From Deltaproteobacteria bacterium (GTDB lineage: Bacteria; Desulfobacterota; Binatia; Binatales; Binataceae), in the NCBI GenBank assembly GCA_021780755.1, contig JAJXYF010000027.1:146455-210454 (forward strand): a stretch of DNA of 64,000 nucleotides. Reading direction: 5' to 3'. Shown here piece after piece: positions 26,715 to 36,035 of this stretch. A program made the position numbers and the translations under genes. How positions within the stretch are numbered: position 1 is the stretch's first letter; each line of letters starts with the position of its first letter. Under the pieces are notes generated by a model, which was not told the DNA's origin, did no database searches, and saw only the letters and a list, made by a program, of their open reading frames with translations.

Positions 26715-29042
26715 ATGGCCAAAGCGCTCGACGGCGTTAACGTAGTCGAATTCTGCTCGAACATGGGCGCCGCGTACGCCGCGATGCTGCTCGCGGAACA
26801 GGGTGCGCGCGTCATCAAGGTGGAACCGCCGGGGGGCGACGCCACCCGCGGCACGCCCCATTTCCACGTGCTCAACCGCAGCAAACGATCGGCGTTTATC
26901 GATCTCGCGACGACCGACGGCAAGGCCGGCGCCACAAAGCTTATCGAACGCGCGGACGTCGTGATCAGCGGATGGACGCCGGCGCGGGCGCGCCGTCTCG
27001 GCCTCGATAGCCGGTCGATCGCGACAATCAATCCACGCGCGATCGCGCTCGAGATGCCGCCGTTTGGAAATCGCGGCCCGGACGCCGACCTCGAAGCCGG
27101 CGAGGAACTGGTCGCGGCGATCGGCGCGATTTCCGGCACTCAATGGGCCCGCAGCGGAAATCCGGTGCCGCTCACGTTTCCCGCCGCGAGCTACGCCGCC
27201 GGCGTGATGGGCGCGACCAGCGCCGCCGCCGCGTTGCTCGCCCGTGGCGACGGTCCCGGCCAGGCGGTCGAAGTCTCGCTGCTCGCGGGCGCATTTTCCC
27301 TGCAAACCGGCGGCATCATGCGCCACGAGAAGATGACCTCGCTCTACCATGGGCCGCAGGATCCGCTCGGGCCGATTCCCTGCTATCGCCTGTTCGAAGC
27401 GAGCGACCGCCGTTTCCTCTTCGTCGCCTGCGGCAACACCACCTTCTGGAACAAGTTCGCCCTTGCGGTCGAGCGGCCCGACCTCGTCGCGGACCCGCGC
27501 TTCGAGGGCGCGCCGTGGGGTGTGCCCAAGGAAAACTGGCAGACGCTCAAGGAGATTCTCGAAGCGATTATCCGCACCCGGCCGCGCGATGAATGGCTCG
27601 CGATCCTGCGCGAAGCCGACGTCCCCTGCGCGCCGGTGATGAAGCGCGACGAGTTCATGGGCCATCCGCAGACGCGCGCGCTCGAGATGCGCCGCGAGGT
27701 TGCCGATCCCACGCTGGGCGCGACGATTCAGCCCGGTATCGCGATAAATCTGATCGCCACGCCCGGCGAAATTACCGGGGCCGCGCCCGCCGTCTCTCGC
27801 GATGGCGTCGCCGCGGCGCTGGCCTGGCTCGATGGCTCCGCGACACCGCCCACCGCAAGATCCGCGCGATACTCGACCGCTCGCGGCCCGCTCACCGGCG
27901 TGCTTGTGCTCGACTTCTGCAGCTATATCGCGGGGTCGTACGGGCCCATGATCCTCGCGCAGATGGGCGCTGACGTGATCAAGATCGAGAGCCTCGAAGG
28001 CGACGCCTTTCGCCATTTCGGCTTCGGCTTTCTCGGCTGGAACGAAGGCAAGCGCGGCCTCGCGCTCGACTTCACGACGCCCGAGGGGCGCGAGATTGTC
28101 CGCGGCCTCGCGCAGCGCGCCGATATCGTCGTCGAGAATCTGCGCCCCGGCCGCATGGCGCGTTATGGCTTCGATTACGCGACGCTCTCCGCGAGCAATC
28201 CCGGTCTCATCTATATGTCGGTGAACGCCTTCGGCAATCGCGGGCCCGAACATAATCAACCCGGCTTCGACCCGCTGCTCCAGGCGCGCTCGGGCGTGAT
28301 GGCGGCGCAGGGCGGTCCGCACGGCCATCCGGTGTACCTGACCTGCGCGATCTGCGACTACGGCGCGGCAATGCTCTCCGCCTACGGATGTGTGCTCGCA
28401 CTCAACGCACGGGCGCGCACCGGGCGCGGCCAGATGTGCGAGACCTCGCTGCTGCAGGCCGCGATGGCGTTTCAGGCGGGCGAATTCATGTTCTGCGATG
28501 GGCGCCCCGATATGGAGAACGGTTCCGCGGAATATCGCGGGACTTCCGCGTTGAGCCGGGCTTACGAATGCGGCGACGGCAAATGGCTATTCGTCGCGGC
28601 GAGCACTTCCGCCGCCTGGGACGCCCTGTGCACGTTGTCCGCGATCGCCGGCCTTCCGGCTTTTAGTGACGCGATGCGTGAGCCGGCCGATGGCCATCTC
28701 GCCGCCATACTCGCCGAGTATTTTCGCGGACGCGATCGCGCCAAGGCGATTTCGGCCATGCGCACCGTCGGAGTTCCGACCGTGCCAGTTAATCGCTTCG
28801 GCGATCTCTTCGACGAGCCGCAGGTGATTGCGAATGACCTGCTGATCGACCTTCAGCATTCGCAATGGGGGCGCGTGTCGCAGACCGGCATCCTGGCGAA
28901 GTTCGCCGCGACGCCGGGCAAAGTCGATCGCGCGGGTCCGCAGTTGGGCGAACATTCGGCGGAGATTCTCGAAACTCTCCTCGGCTACCCGCCCGACCGT
29001 ATCGCGAACCTGCGCGACCGCCGCATCATCCGCACCCCCTGA
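26715..29042 (+). CDS. CaiB/BaiF-family CoA transferase, tandem two-domain fusion
   Basis: A 775-residue protein made of two class III CoA-transferase units (about residues 1-375 and 390-775). Both start with a short strand and the family pattern: GVNVVEFCSNMGAAYAAMLLAEQGARVIKVEPPGGD in the first and GVLVLDFCSYIAGSYGPMILAQMGADVIKIE in the second. The first reads SKRSAFIDL where the second reads GKRGLALDF. The second unit alone has the fuller RPGRMARYGFDYATLSASNPGLIYMSVNAFG motif, where the catalytic Asp normally follows. Such enzymes move CoA between carboxylic acids. Which half is active cannot be settled by eye. No acyl-CoA gene is directly beside it. Confidence 0.83.
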   Translation: MAKALDGVNVVEFCSNMGAAYAAMLLAEQGARVIKVEPPGGDATRGTPHFHVLNRSKRSAFIDLATTDGKAGATKLIERADVVISGWTPARARRLGLDSRSIATINPRAIALEMPPFGNRGPDADLEAGEELVAAIGAISGTQWARSGNPVPLTFPAASYAAGVMGATSAAAALLARGDGPGQAVEVSLLAGAFSLQTGGIMRHEKMTSLYHGPQDPLGPIPCYRLFEASDRRFLFVACGNTTFWNKFALAVERPDLVADPRFEGAPWGVPKENWQTLKEILEAIIRTRPRDEWLAILREADVPCAPVMKRDEFMGHPQTRALEMRREVADPTLGATIQPGIAINLIATPGEITGAAPAVSRDGVAAALAWLDGSATPPTARSARYSTARGPLTGVLVLDFCSYIAGSYGPMILAQMGADVIKIESLEGDAFRHFGFGFLGWNEGKRGLALDFTTPEGREIVRGLAQRADIVVENLRPGRMARYGFDYATLSASNPGLIYMSVNAFGNRGPEHNQPGFDPLLQARSGVMAAQGGPHGHPVYLTCAICDYGAAMLSAYGCVLALNARARTGRGQMCETSLLQAAMAFQAGEFMFCDGRPDMENGSAEYRGTSALSRAYECGDGKWLFVAASTSAAWDALCTLSAIAGLPAFSDAMREPADGHLAAILAEYFRGRDRAKAISAMRTVGVPTVPVNRFGDLFDEPQVIANDLLIDLQHSQWGRVSQTGILAKFAATPGKVDRAGPQLGEHSAEILETLLGYPPDRIANLRDRRIIRTP

Positions 29043-29093
29043 TCACGCATTCGGCTTGCACGGCAATCATGGAATGGTGGATAAATTGTTCCT

Positions 29094-29849
29094 GTGGCAG
29101 TGTTCGATCATGGAAGCCAATTAGTTGGCATCGGCATCTACACTTTTGCTGAGGCATCCCGGATTTCCAGAATATCGCAGGGACGCGTTCGGCGATGGAT
29201 GCTGGGATACAGATATCGGCGAGGAGATACTCTCCGCACGTCGCCACCGGTCATCCAATCACTTGGAGTAATCTCGGAACCGAGGAGTGAGCTTACTTTT
29301 CGTGACTTGATCGAGATTCTTTGTGTGCACGGCTTTTTGAAGGCGGGCGTGTCATGGCCAGTCTTAAGGGATGCCCATGGAAAGGCCGCTGAAATGCTGA
29401 AGACGCCGCACCCTTTCGCGACGCGGGCTTTTCTTACGGACGGTCACAGCATCCTCGCAACAGTCGGCACCCGCGCAATCCTCGACGTTGTGAGGAATCA
29501 GTTCGCCTTTTCCCAGATTATTCGACCCTACTTGAGAACCGATGGAATCGATTTTTCAGGCGAATATGCGACAAAATGGTGGCCGCTAGGTCGTTCGAAA
29601 TCGATCGTTATCGACTCCGGCCGAAGTTTCGGACAGCCGATTGTCGCAAAAGCGGGCGTGCCGACAACCGTGCTGCACCGCTGTTACCGCGCCGAAGCCA
29701 GCGCCCACTCGCACAAATCCGGATTCAACGAGAAAATCGGACGAACTAGCCTCGACATGGATGCCATTCGAATCGTTGCCGACTGGTACGAGGTTGATCG
29801 GACCGCAGTCCGAGCTGCTATCGAGTACGAAACGCGCTTAGCCGCTTGA
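29094..29849 (+). CDS. VapB45-like antitoxin with DUF433 domain
   Basis: A 251-residue protein. The N-terminal third has a MerR-like helix-turn-helix (GIYTFAEASRISRISQGRVRRWMLGY). The C-terminal part (IDFSGEYATKWWPLGRSKSIVID, GQPIVAKAGVPTTVL, VADWYEVDRTAVRAAIEYE) is DUF433-like. Long antitoxins of this design pair with DUF5615 PIN-like toxins, as in mycobacterial VapBC45. The stop overlaps the toxin start as TTGA. The start is GTG at 29094 or 29100. The pair is clearly AT-richer than both neighbours, consistent with horizontal transfer. Confidence 0.78.
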   Translation: MAVFDHGSQLVGIGIYTFAEASRISRISQGRVRRWMLGYRYRRGDTLRTSPPVIQSLGVISEPRSELTFRDLIEILCVHGFLKAGVSWPVLRDAHGKAAEMLKTPHPFATRAFLTDGHSILATVGTRAILDVVRNQFAFSQIIRPYLRTDGIDFSGEYATKWWPLGRSKSIVIDSGRSFGQPIVAKAGVPTTVLHRCYRAEASAHSHKSGFNEKIGRTSLDMDAIRIVADWYEVDRTAVRAAIEYETRLAA

Positions 29850-30250
29850 GATTTTTCTTCGACAACAATCTGTCGCCGAAGATTGTCAAGGCCCTCCAGG
29901 CTCTCCAGCCGGATGTTCAACTATCGCATCTGAGGGATAAGTTCTCGCCAGACACATTAGATGATGTGTGGATTCAGGCGCTCGCCGCTGAAGGCCAATG
30001 GATAATTATTTCGGGAGACGTCAGAATTGCGAAGAATTCAGCTTTGCGCAGGGTCTGGTTGGAATCAGACTTAGTAACGTTCTTTCTTGCATCGGGATGG
30101 ATGAGTTTGACGATTTGGGACAGTGCTTGGCGTCTTATCAAGTGGTGGCCAAGAATAATCGATACTGCCGAGAACTTCAGACCTCCAGCATCCTTCCTCG
30201 TTTCCGTAAATCCTCCCGGAAAGGGCAAGCTCCGCCAGATTAGCGTTTGA
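29846..30250 (+). CDS. PIN-like (DUF5615) toxin, VapC45-like
   Basis: A 134-residue protein. It begins MRFFFDNNLSPKIVKALQAL, the typical DUF5615 start in which the Asp and Asn residues form part of the nuclease site. LSHLRDKF, DDVWIQALAAEGQWIIISGDVRI and a Trp-rich region follow. PIN-type toxins cleave RNA, and the antitoxin upstream should neutralise it. The TTG start overlaps the antitoxin stop by four bases. The length is normal for the family. No second copy is seen in the window. Confidence 0.78.
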   Translation: MRFFFDNNLSPKIVKALQALQPDVQLSHLRDKFSPDTLDDVWIQALAAEGQWIIISGDVRIAKNSALRRVWLESDLVTFFLASGWMSLTIWDSAWRLIKWWPRIIDTAENFRPPASFLVSVNPPGKGKLRQISV

Positions 30251-30453
30251 ATTCGCAAACCCGCGATTCGCTAAGCAAGGGGATCCCGATCAGCGAAAGT
30301 GTTAGCAAAGCCGAGGCGGCCTTTGTCCGGTTGTGCTCACGCGCTTCGACGACTCCCGGCCGTCCGCAATCTCCCGTCGCGGCGCGTTTTCCGCCAGACT
30401 GAATTCTGCGCTACGATGCCTTCGTTCGATCCCCACGCAAGGCGGATAAATCG

Positions 30454-30669
30454 ATGGCACGACTCAATGGTCCTACGGTCAAAGCCCTGGCGCTGGAGCT
30501 TTTCGATTATCAATTTTCAGATGCCGATGCCGCGTCGGTCGCGCACATCGTCGGCGCGATGGCGAACTACTCGCGACGCCTGCATGCGATTGGGCTAGCC
30601 GGTCTGCAACCGCCCTTTGGCTATCCGACGATGCGCGCCGAAGCCGATCGCATCCGCCACAACTCCTGA
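30454..30669 (+). CDS. Small AtzG-like amidase partner
   Basis: A 71-residue protein. ALELFDYQFSDADAASVAHIVGAMANYSRRLHAIGL is helical, followed by QPPFGYPTMRAEADR. The size, the helical pair and the C-terminal P-P-F element recall AtzG, the small subunit that partners amidase AtzE in a GatC-GatA-like complex. It ends 20 bases before an amidase gene, supporting that reading. Similarity is by layout only, so a DUF4089-type or unrelated small protein is possible. Confidence 0.55.
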   Translation: MARLNGPTVKALALELFDYQFSDADAASVAHIVGAMANYSRRLHAIGLAGLQPPFGYPTMRAEADRIRHNS

Positions 30670-30689
30670 CCATCGCGAGGCGCAATCCA

Positions 30690-32105
30690 ATGGTCAATCA
30701 CGCCGAACTGCTCAGCTTCGACGTCGCCACGCTCGCCGCGAAATTCCGCGCCAAAGAGATTTCGCCGGTCGAGGTCGCCGACGCGTACCTGGAACGTATC
30801 GAACTGATCGACGAAAAGCTCCTCGCCTACATTACGGTGACGGCCGACGACGCCCGCGCCGCCGCGCGTAGGGCGGAAACCGAAATCGTTGCCGGCAATT
30901 GGCGCGGCCCATTTCATGGCGTGCCGATCGCGCTCAAGGACCTGTGCTATACGCGCGGCACGCTGACCACCGGCGGCTCGAAAATTCTCGCCGATTTCGT
31001 CCCCGACTTCGATTGCACCCTGTGGGCGCGACTGCGCGAGGCCGGCGCCGTCCTGCTCGGCAAGCTGAACCTCCACGAGTTCGCGAGCGGGGCCACCAAC
31101 ACCAATCCGCATTGGGGCACCTGCCGCAATCCCTACAACCTCGAGCGCATCCCCGGCGGCTCCAGCGGCGGTTCCGGCGCCGCGATCGTCGCGAAACTCG
31201 CGGCGGCCACTATCGGCACCGATACCGGCGGCTCGATTCGCATCCCGGCAGCGTTTTGCGGATGCGTCGGGATGAAGCAGACCTGGAGCCGCGTCAGCCG
31301 CTACGGCGTCCTGCCGCTGGCCGATTCGCTTGACCACGCCGGACCCATCACACGCACCGTGCGCGACGCCGCCCTGATGCTCCAGGTGATCGCCGGCCAC
31401 GACCCGCACGACTCGACCAGCAGCACCGAGCCGGTGCCCGATTACGCCGCGGCGCTGACCGGCGACCTGAAGGGCGTGCGCATCGGCATCATCACGGAGT
31501 TGCTGACCGGCCTCTCCGATGAAGTCGCGCTCTCGTTCAATGCGGCGCTTCGGGAGTTGCGAATCCTCGGCACCGAGGTCGAGGAGGTCAAGATTGCGAA
31601 TATCGATACGGCCTCGACTATCGCGACCAACATCATGTTCGCCGAGGCCGCCGAGTATCATGAACAGTGGATGCGCACGCGCGCGCATGAGTACGGCCAT
31701 GACGTGCGCCGCATGCTCGAGGCCGGGATGATGACGCCGGCCGTTTACTACGTCCGGGCGCAACGGGCGCGGGCGGCGATTCTCGCCGAGACGATGAAGG
31801 CACTCGAGAAGTTTACGGTCCTCGTCGCGCCCACCGCTTCAATTCCGGCACCGCGCATCGACGTTGGCGGTCGCGCTCTGACGGATAGCGGCGCACCGGT
31901 TGACATGGTCGCGAGCGTGCTGCGTTTCACCGCCCCTTTCAATGTCACCGGGCAGCCCGCGCTCGCCATTCCAACGGGGCTTTCGCCGGGCGGCCTGCCG
32001 CTCTCGATGCAGTTCATCGGCAAGCCCTTCGACGAAGCGACGGTGTTCAAGGTCGCCGACGCTTACGAGCGCGCGCGCGGCCCGCTCGCCGAGCCCAAGC
32101 TCTAG
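30690..32105 (+). CDS. Amidase, GatA/AtzE family
   Basis: A 471-residue amidase-signature enzyme. The catalytic lysine lies in FHGVPIALKDLCYTRG, the cis-serine in GTDTGGSIRIPAAFCGC and the nucleophile serine in the GGSSGGSGAA region. These enzymes hydrolyse or transfer from amides; GatA-type members act in tRNA-dependent amidation. No gatB or gatC is nearby, while the small gene upstream resembles AtzG, so a catabolic or biosynthetic amidase is more likely than the tRNA enzyme. The ATG has a GAGG site about ten bases upstream. Confidence 0.88.
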   Translation: MVNHAELLSFDVATLAAKFRAKEISPVEVADAYLERIELIDEKLLAYITVTADDARAAARRAETEIVAGNWRGPFHGVPIALKDLCYTRGTLTTGGSKILADFVPDFDCTLWARLREAGAVLLGKLNLHEFASGATNTNPHWGTCRNPYNLERIPGGSSGGSGAAIVAKLAAATIGTDTGGSIRIPAAFCGCVGMKQTWSRVSRYGVLPLADSLDHAGPITRTVRDAALMLQVIAGHDPHDSTSSTEPVPDYAAALTGDLKGVRIGIITELLTGLSDEVALSFNAALRELRILGTEVEEVKIANIDTASTIATNIMFAEAAEYHEQWMRTRAHEYGHDVRRMLEAGMMTPAVYYVRAQRARAAILAETMKALEKFTVLVAPTASIPAPRIDVGGRALTDSGAPVDMVASVLRFTAPFNVTGQPALAIPTGLSPGGLPLSMQFIGKPFDEATVFKVADAYERARGPLAEPKL

Positions 32106-32124
32106 CGCCGCCGTCGTTCACGCG

Positions 32125-32706
32125 ATGGCCGCCGACCGCCGCACGCGCTCTTCCGCCCTGGCGTATTTCGGCGCCGGCGCGTCGATCATCGCCCTCGCCG
32201 CGAGCCTCGAACTCGCGATGGGTCGCAAAATCTGGGGCATCAGCGGCCAGCCGGGCGTATGGTCGGGCGACATCAACAGCAAACACAATTCGCAATACCT
32301 GACCGACCCGTACTCCTTCAGCCATCTCACCCACGGCATCCTGCTGTATGGCATGTTGTGGACGGTCGCGCGAAAATTGCCGTGCGGCGCACGCGCCGTG
32401 ATCGCGGTGGCGCTCGAGGCCGGCTGGGAGGTGCCGGAGAACTCCAACATGGTAATCGAGCGTTATCGCACCGCGACCATCTCGCTGCATTACTACGGCG
32501 ACAGCGTAATGAACTCGATGGGCGACATTCTCACCTGCATGATCGGCTTCATGATCGCCGCCGTGCTGCCCGCGCGGGTGACGATTGCTGCGGCCTGCGC
32601 GCTCGAAATCGGACTCGCGCTGTGGATTCGCGACGGCTTGCTGCTCAACATCGTGATGCTGATTCATCCGATACCGGCGATTCGGCACTGGCAGATGGGC
32701 AATTAG
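32125..32706 (+). CDS. DUF2585 (UPF0314) membrane protein
   Basis: A 193-residue membrane protein with about four hydrophobic segments. MGRKIWGISGQPGVWSGDINSKHNSQYLTDPYSFSHLTHGILLYG and EAGWEVPENSNMVIERYRTATISLHYYGDSVMNSMGDI match the DUF2585 pattern, with conserved His, Glu and Asp residues clustered near the membrane face. The function is unknown. It starts 19 bases after the amidase stop and may be co-transcribed. It is convergent with the EEP gene. Confidence 0.75.
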   Translation: MAADRRTRSSALAYFGAGASIIALAASLELAMGRKIWGISGQPGVWSGDINSKHNSQYLTDPYSFSHLTHGILLYGMLWTVARKLPCGARAVIAVALEAGWEVPENSNMVIERYRTATISLHYYGDSVMNSMGDILTCMIGFMIAAVLPARVTIAAACALEIGLALWIRDGLLLNIVMLIHPIPAIRHWQMGN

Positions 32707-32727
32707 CAGCGCACCGCGCGGGATCGA

Positions 32728-33675
32728 TTACAGGCGCACTTCGCACATCACGAAATCGTGGTCCGACACCCGCGTGCCGAAAAATGACTCGCGCGCCGCG
32801 ACCACTCGCGCCGAACGCGGCATCGGCTCCAAGCCGCGCAGCGCGATCCAGTCGAGCTTGGGACGCAGCGCCGGCGGAATCGCACGGTTGAACGTGAACG
32901 TCGGCCGGCCGGGAACATTGGCGCCGCGAACCTCGAAGCCCGCCCGCGCGAGGTCCGCGAACAGCGGCTCGTAGCGTTCGGGATAACGAAAGCGACGCGG
33001 GCGCCGCGCGAGCCGCGCACCGACCATCGCGAAATCGTACGGCGTCGCGAGTCTCGTGGTCGTCGTGTTGAAGTCGCCGCCCAGTATCGTCGAATCCGCC
33101 TCCGCCAGGTGTTCGAGCACCGGTGCCATCTGCTGGGCGCGGCCCGCCGGAGTCCAGCGGCTATGCAGGTGGGCGACGGCGATCGTAAGTGGCCGGCCGC
33201 CGAACATTGCCGTCGCGATCAGCGCGCGCGGCTGGCCGATCAGGCGGACGTTGCGGCGGCTCACACCGGCCGTCGGCAGCGCGATCGTCCGTGAGTCGGC
33301 CAGCGGCGCGGAACTCAGGATCGCGTTGCCCAGGAACGCCGGCGGCGCACCGGGCGGCCGTCGAACCGTGAATTCGGGGCCGTAGGCGAAGCTCATGCCA
33401 AGTTCCGCCGCGAGATCGGCGGCGAACTTACGATCGAATGAACGCATCAGGTGCCAGTCGGCCTCGCAGAGCATGATCACGTCCGCGCCGGCCAGCGGCG
33501 GTCGGCACAGACAGGCTAGGATCCCATCGAAGTGCGCGCCGGTGCGAGCGTTGAAGACGATCGTCTTGAGCGTGCCGCGCGCGGGGCGCGCAGGGCGGTT
33601 GACGATCGTGGTGCCGAACGCGAGAACCTCCGCCGAAACCGCGGCACCCGCTTCGGTCACGCCAACGCTCTCCAT
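32728..33675 (-). CDS. Endonuclease/exonuclease/phosphatase-family hydrolase
   Basis: A 315-residue EEP-fold enzyme. TIVFNARTG, MLCEADWH (metal Glu), LGNAILSS, VAHLHSRWTP (His), GGDFNTTTT (Asp/Asn), PKLDWIAL and SDHDFVMCEV (Asp/His) give a full catalytic set. The fold serves DNases, phosphatases and sphingomyelinases; the target is unknown. No signal peptide is clear. It starts 18 bases after the DUF255 protein stop and is probably in its operon. Confidence 0.78.
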   Translation of the reverse strand: MESVGVTEAGAAVSAEVLAFGTTIVNRPARPARGTLKTIVFNARTGAHFDGILACLCRPPLAGADVIMLCEADWHLMRSFDRKFAADLAAELGMSFAYGPEFTVRRPPGAPPAFLGNAILSSAPLADSRTIALPTAGVSRRNVRLIGQPRALIATAMFGGRPLTIAVAHLHSRWTPAGRAQQMAPVLEHLAEADSTILGGDFNTTTTRLATPYDFAMVGARLARRPRRFRYPERYEPLFADLARAGFEVRGANVPGRPTFTFNRAIPPALRPKLDWIALRGLEPMPRSARVVAARESFFGTRVSDHDFVMCEVRL

Positions 33676-33693
33676 CGCGACGCGGGCGCGACC

Positions 33694-35787
33694 CTAATCG
33701 TCGAGCGCCGCTATCACCGCCTCGAAGGTGGTCATCGGCGCCGAGCAGGCCCGCTCGCGGCAAACGTAGGCGGTTAGCTGTCGGTTGATTTGCGGCTTGC
33801 CGCGCGCCTGTTCAGGAATGAAACTGCCGTCGGCAGCGCCGTTCGGGTCGGCCACGAACAACGCTCGATTCGGAACGTAAAGCAGTCCCGCCCGCTCGAT
33901 CCATTCGCGAAACTGCGGCGACTTGCGATCGCCTACCAGCACGATTTCAGTCGGTCCGCGAAAATAGAGGTCGGCCGCCTCGAGCATGTGCGCAAAGCCG
34001 AACGGCTGCTTCTCGATCAGATCGGCGAACAGGCCGAGCGTGCCGGTAGCCGCCGTCACATAACGCGCGTCACCGGTATAGGCGTGCAGACGCAGCAGCG
34101 CCATCACCGCCGCGCTGTTGCCCGACGGTGTCGATCCGTCGAAGGCGGCCTTCGCGCGCGTAATCAGTTCCTCGTGATCGTCGGAGGTGAAGTAGAAGCC
34201 GCCCTTCTCACCATCGCTGAAGCGCTCCAGGATCACGTCGGCCAGCATTCGCGCCCGCTCCAGGTAGCGCGCGTCGAGCGACGCCTCGTAGGTATCGATC
34301 ATCGCACCCGCCATCAGCGCGTAGTCCTCGAGGTAGGCGTTGAAGCGCGCGACGCCGTCCTTGTACGAACGCCGCAACGCCCGCCCGTCCCACAGCCTGT
34401 TCATCGCGAAATCGATCGCGCGCTCCGCCGCCGCCAGATAGCGCGGGTCGCCCAATGCGCGATAGCCCTCGGCAAACGCCCCGATCATCATCGCGTTCCA
34501 TGCCGCGAGCACCTTCTCGTCGCGCCCCGGCTTCACGCGCTGCTCGCGCACGGCGAACATCCGCGCCTTGATGGTCTCGATCGCGCGGGCGAGATCGTCT
34601 GTCGGCGTGCCGAACAGTTTTGCCGCGTCGGCCTGATCGATCGTGCGATTGAGGATGTTGCGGCCTTCGAAATTTCCCTCTTCGCTGATATCGAAATAGC
34701 GCGCCGCGATTTTCGCCAGTTCTTCGTCGTGCAGCGCCGCCTGCGCCTCGGCCGGCGTCCACAAAAAGAACTTCCCTTCCTCGCCCTCGCTGTCGGCGTC
34801 CTGCGACGAGTAGAAACCGCCCTCCGGACTGGTCATCTCGCGCAGCACGTATTCCAGGATCTCGCGCGCGACGCGCAGAAACTCAGGCTCGTTGAGCGCG
34901 CGACCCGCGTCGAGATAAAGCCGCGCGAGCAGCGCGTTGTCGTAGAGCATCTTTTCGAAATGCGGTACCAGCCAGCGCTCATCGACGCTGTAGCGATGGA
35001 ACCCGCCGCCGATCTGATCGTAAATCCCGCCTTTCGCCATTTTTGTCAGCGTGTCGCCCACCATGTCGGCGAAATTGATGTCGCTGTCGGCATCGTACAT
35101 GCGCAGGAAAAGCGAAAAGACAAAGGTGTTGGGAAATTTCGGCGCCCCGCCGATGCCGCCGTGGGCGCTGTCGTAATGCTTGCCGAGTTCGCGCGCCGCG
35201 TTGAGCGGCGTCGCCGGTGGTAATTCGCGCCCCGAAGATTCGTAGGTCGCCACCGCGCCCATCGCGGCGGTCAGGCGCTCGACGTTCTGCCGCACGTCCG
35301 CGGCCTGCTTGTGATACGCGTTCGCGATCGCCGCGAGCAGACGCGGGAAGCCCGGCAGGCCATGTCGATCGGCCGGCGGAAAATACGTGCCGCCGTAAAA
35401 CGGCCGTCCGTCCGGCAGCAGGAACATCGTGAGCGGCCAGCCGCCGCGCCCGGTCAGCACCTGGACCGCGTCCATGTAAATCTGATCCAGGTCGGGACGC
35501 TCCTCGCGATCGACTTTGATCGACACGAAATTCTCGTTCATCACCCGCGCGATCGCTTCGTTCTCGAACGACTCGCGCTCCATCACGTGGCACCAATGGC
35601 ACGCGGAGTAGCCGATCGAGAGCAGGATCGGCTTGTTCTCGATGCGCGCTTTTTCGAGCGCCTCGGCGCCCCACGGATACCAATCAACCGGGTTGTGCGC
35701 ATGCTGACGCAGATACGGACTCTGCTCGTTGATCAGCCGATTGGGCTGGTGCGCGCGATTACCGTGGGTGCTGTCGTCCTGACTCAT
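33694..35787 (-). CDS. DUF255 thioredoxin-domain protein (YyaL/SPATA20 family)
   Basis: A 697-residue protein. The N-terminal thioredoxin-like domain begins [25 protein letters not shown] and has the SACHWCHVM motif at residues 61-69, followed by [20 protein letters not shown] sequence (here [20 protein letters not shown]) and [24 protein letters not shown]. The rest is a helical (alpha/alpha) barrel like those of N-acylglucosamine epimerases. The protein is widely conserved, but its exact job is not settled; a thiol-linked role is inferred from the CxxC. It leads a two-gene run with the EEP gene. Confidence 0.88.
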   Translation of the reverse strand: MSQDDSTHGNRAHQPNRLINEQSPYLRQHAHNPVDWYPWGAEALEKARIENKPILLSIGYSACHWCHVMERESFENEAIARVMNENFVSIKVDREERPDLDQIYMDAVQVLTGRGGWPLTMFLLPDGRPFYGGTYFPPADRHGLPGFPRLLAAIANAYHKQAADVRQNVERLTAAMGAVATYESSGRELPPATPLNAARELGKHYDSAHGGIGGAPKFPNTFVFSLFLRMYDADSDINFADMVGDTLTKMAKGGIYDQIGGGFHRYSVDERWLVPHFEKMLYDNALLARLYLDAGRALNEPEFLRVAREILEYVLREMTSPEGGFYSSQDADSEGEEGKFFLWTPAEAQAALHDEELAKIAARYFDISEEGNFEGRNILNRTIDQADAAKLFGTPTDDLARAIETIKARMFAVREQRVKPGRDEKVLAAWNAMMIGAFAEGYRALGDPRYLAAAERAIDFAMNRLWDGRALRRSYKDGVARFNAYLEDYALMAGAMIDTYEASLDARYLERARMLADVILERFSDGEKGGFYFTSDDHEELITRAKAAFDGSTPSGNSAAVMALLRLHAYTGDARYVTAATGTLGLFADLIEKQPFGFAHMLEAADLYFRGPTEIVLVGDRKSPQFREWIERAGLLYVPNRALFVADPNGAADGSFIPEQARGKPQINRQLTAYVCRERACSAPMTTFEAVIAALDD

Positions 35788-36035
35788 TGGCTATTCGGCT
35801 CGATGCGGCTCAAACCCCCCGGGAGCAGTTAATCACTGGCGCGATGCCTCGTGCGATGCGATCGCCGCTTTAGTATTTCCGATTTGCGACAAAATTCGGG
35901 CGTTCGCAGAGCTTAACATGCGCTGCGGGCGGGCACCACGCGGCCGTCTCGACCACGGTGTCGAAGGTGCGCCACAACTCGCGCGATCCCGACCCTACTT
36001 GCGATCGCGAAATCAGACTGCGACTCTTTTGTGCG

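Noticed and set aside
26001..28328. Minus-strand 775-codon frame
   Set aside because: Antisense to the hydrolase and CaiB genes; Arg/Gly/Ala/His-rich with no domain.
33790..35223. Plus-strand 477-codon frame
   Set aside because: Antisense to the DUF255 gene, whose motifs are unambiguous.
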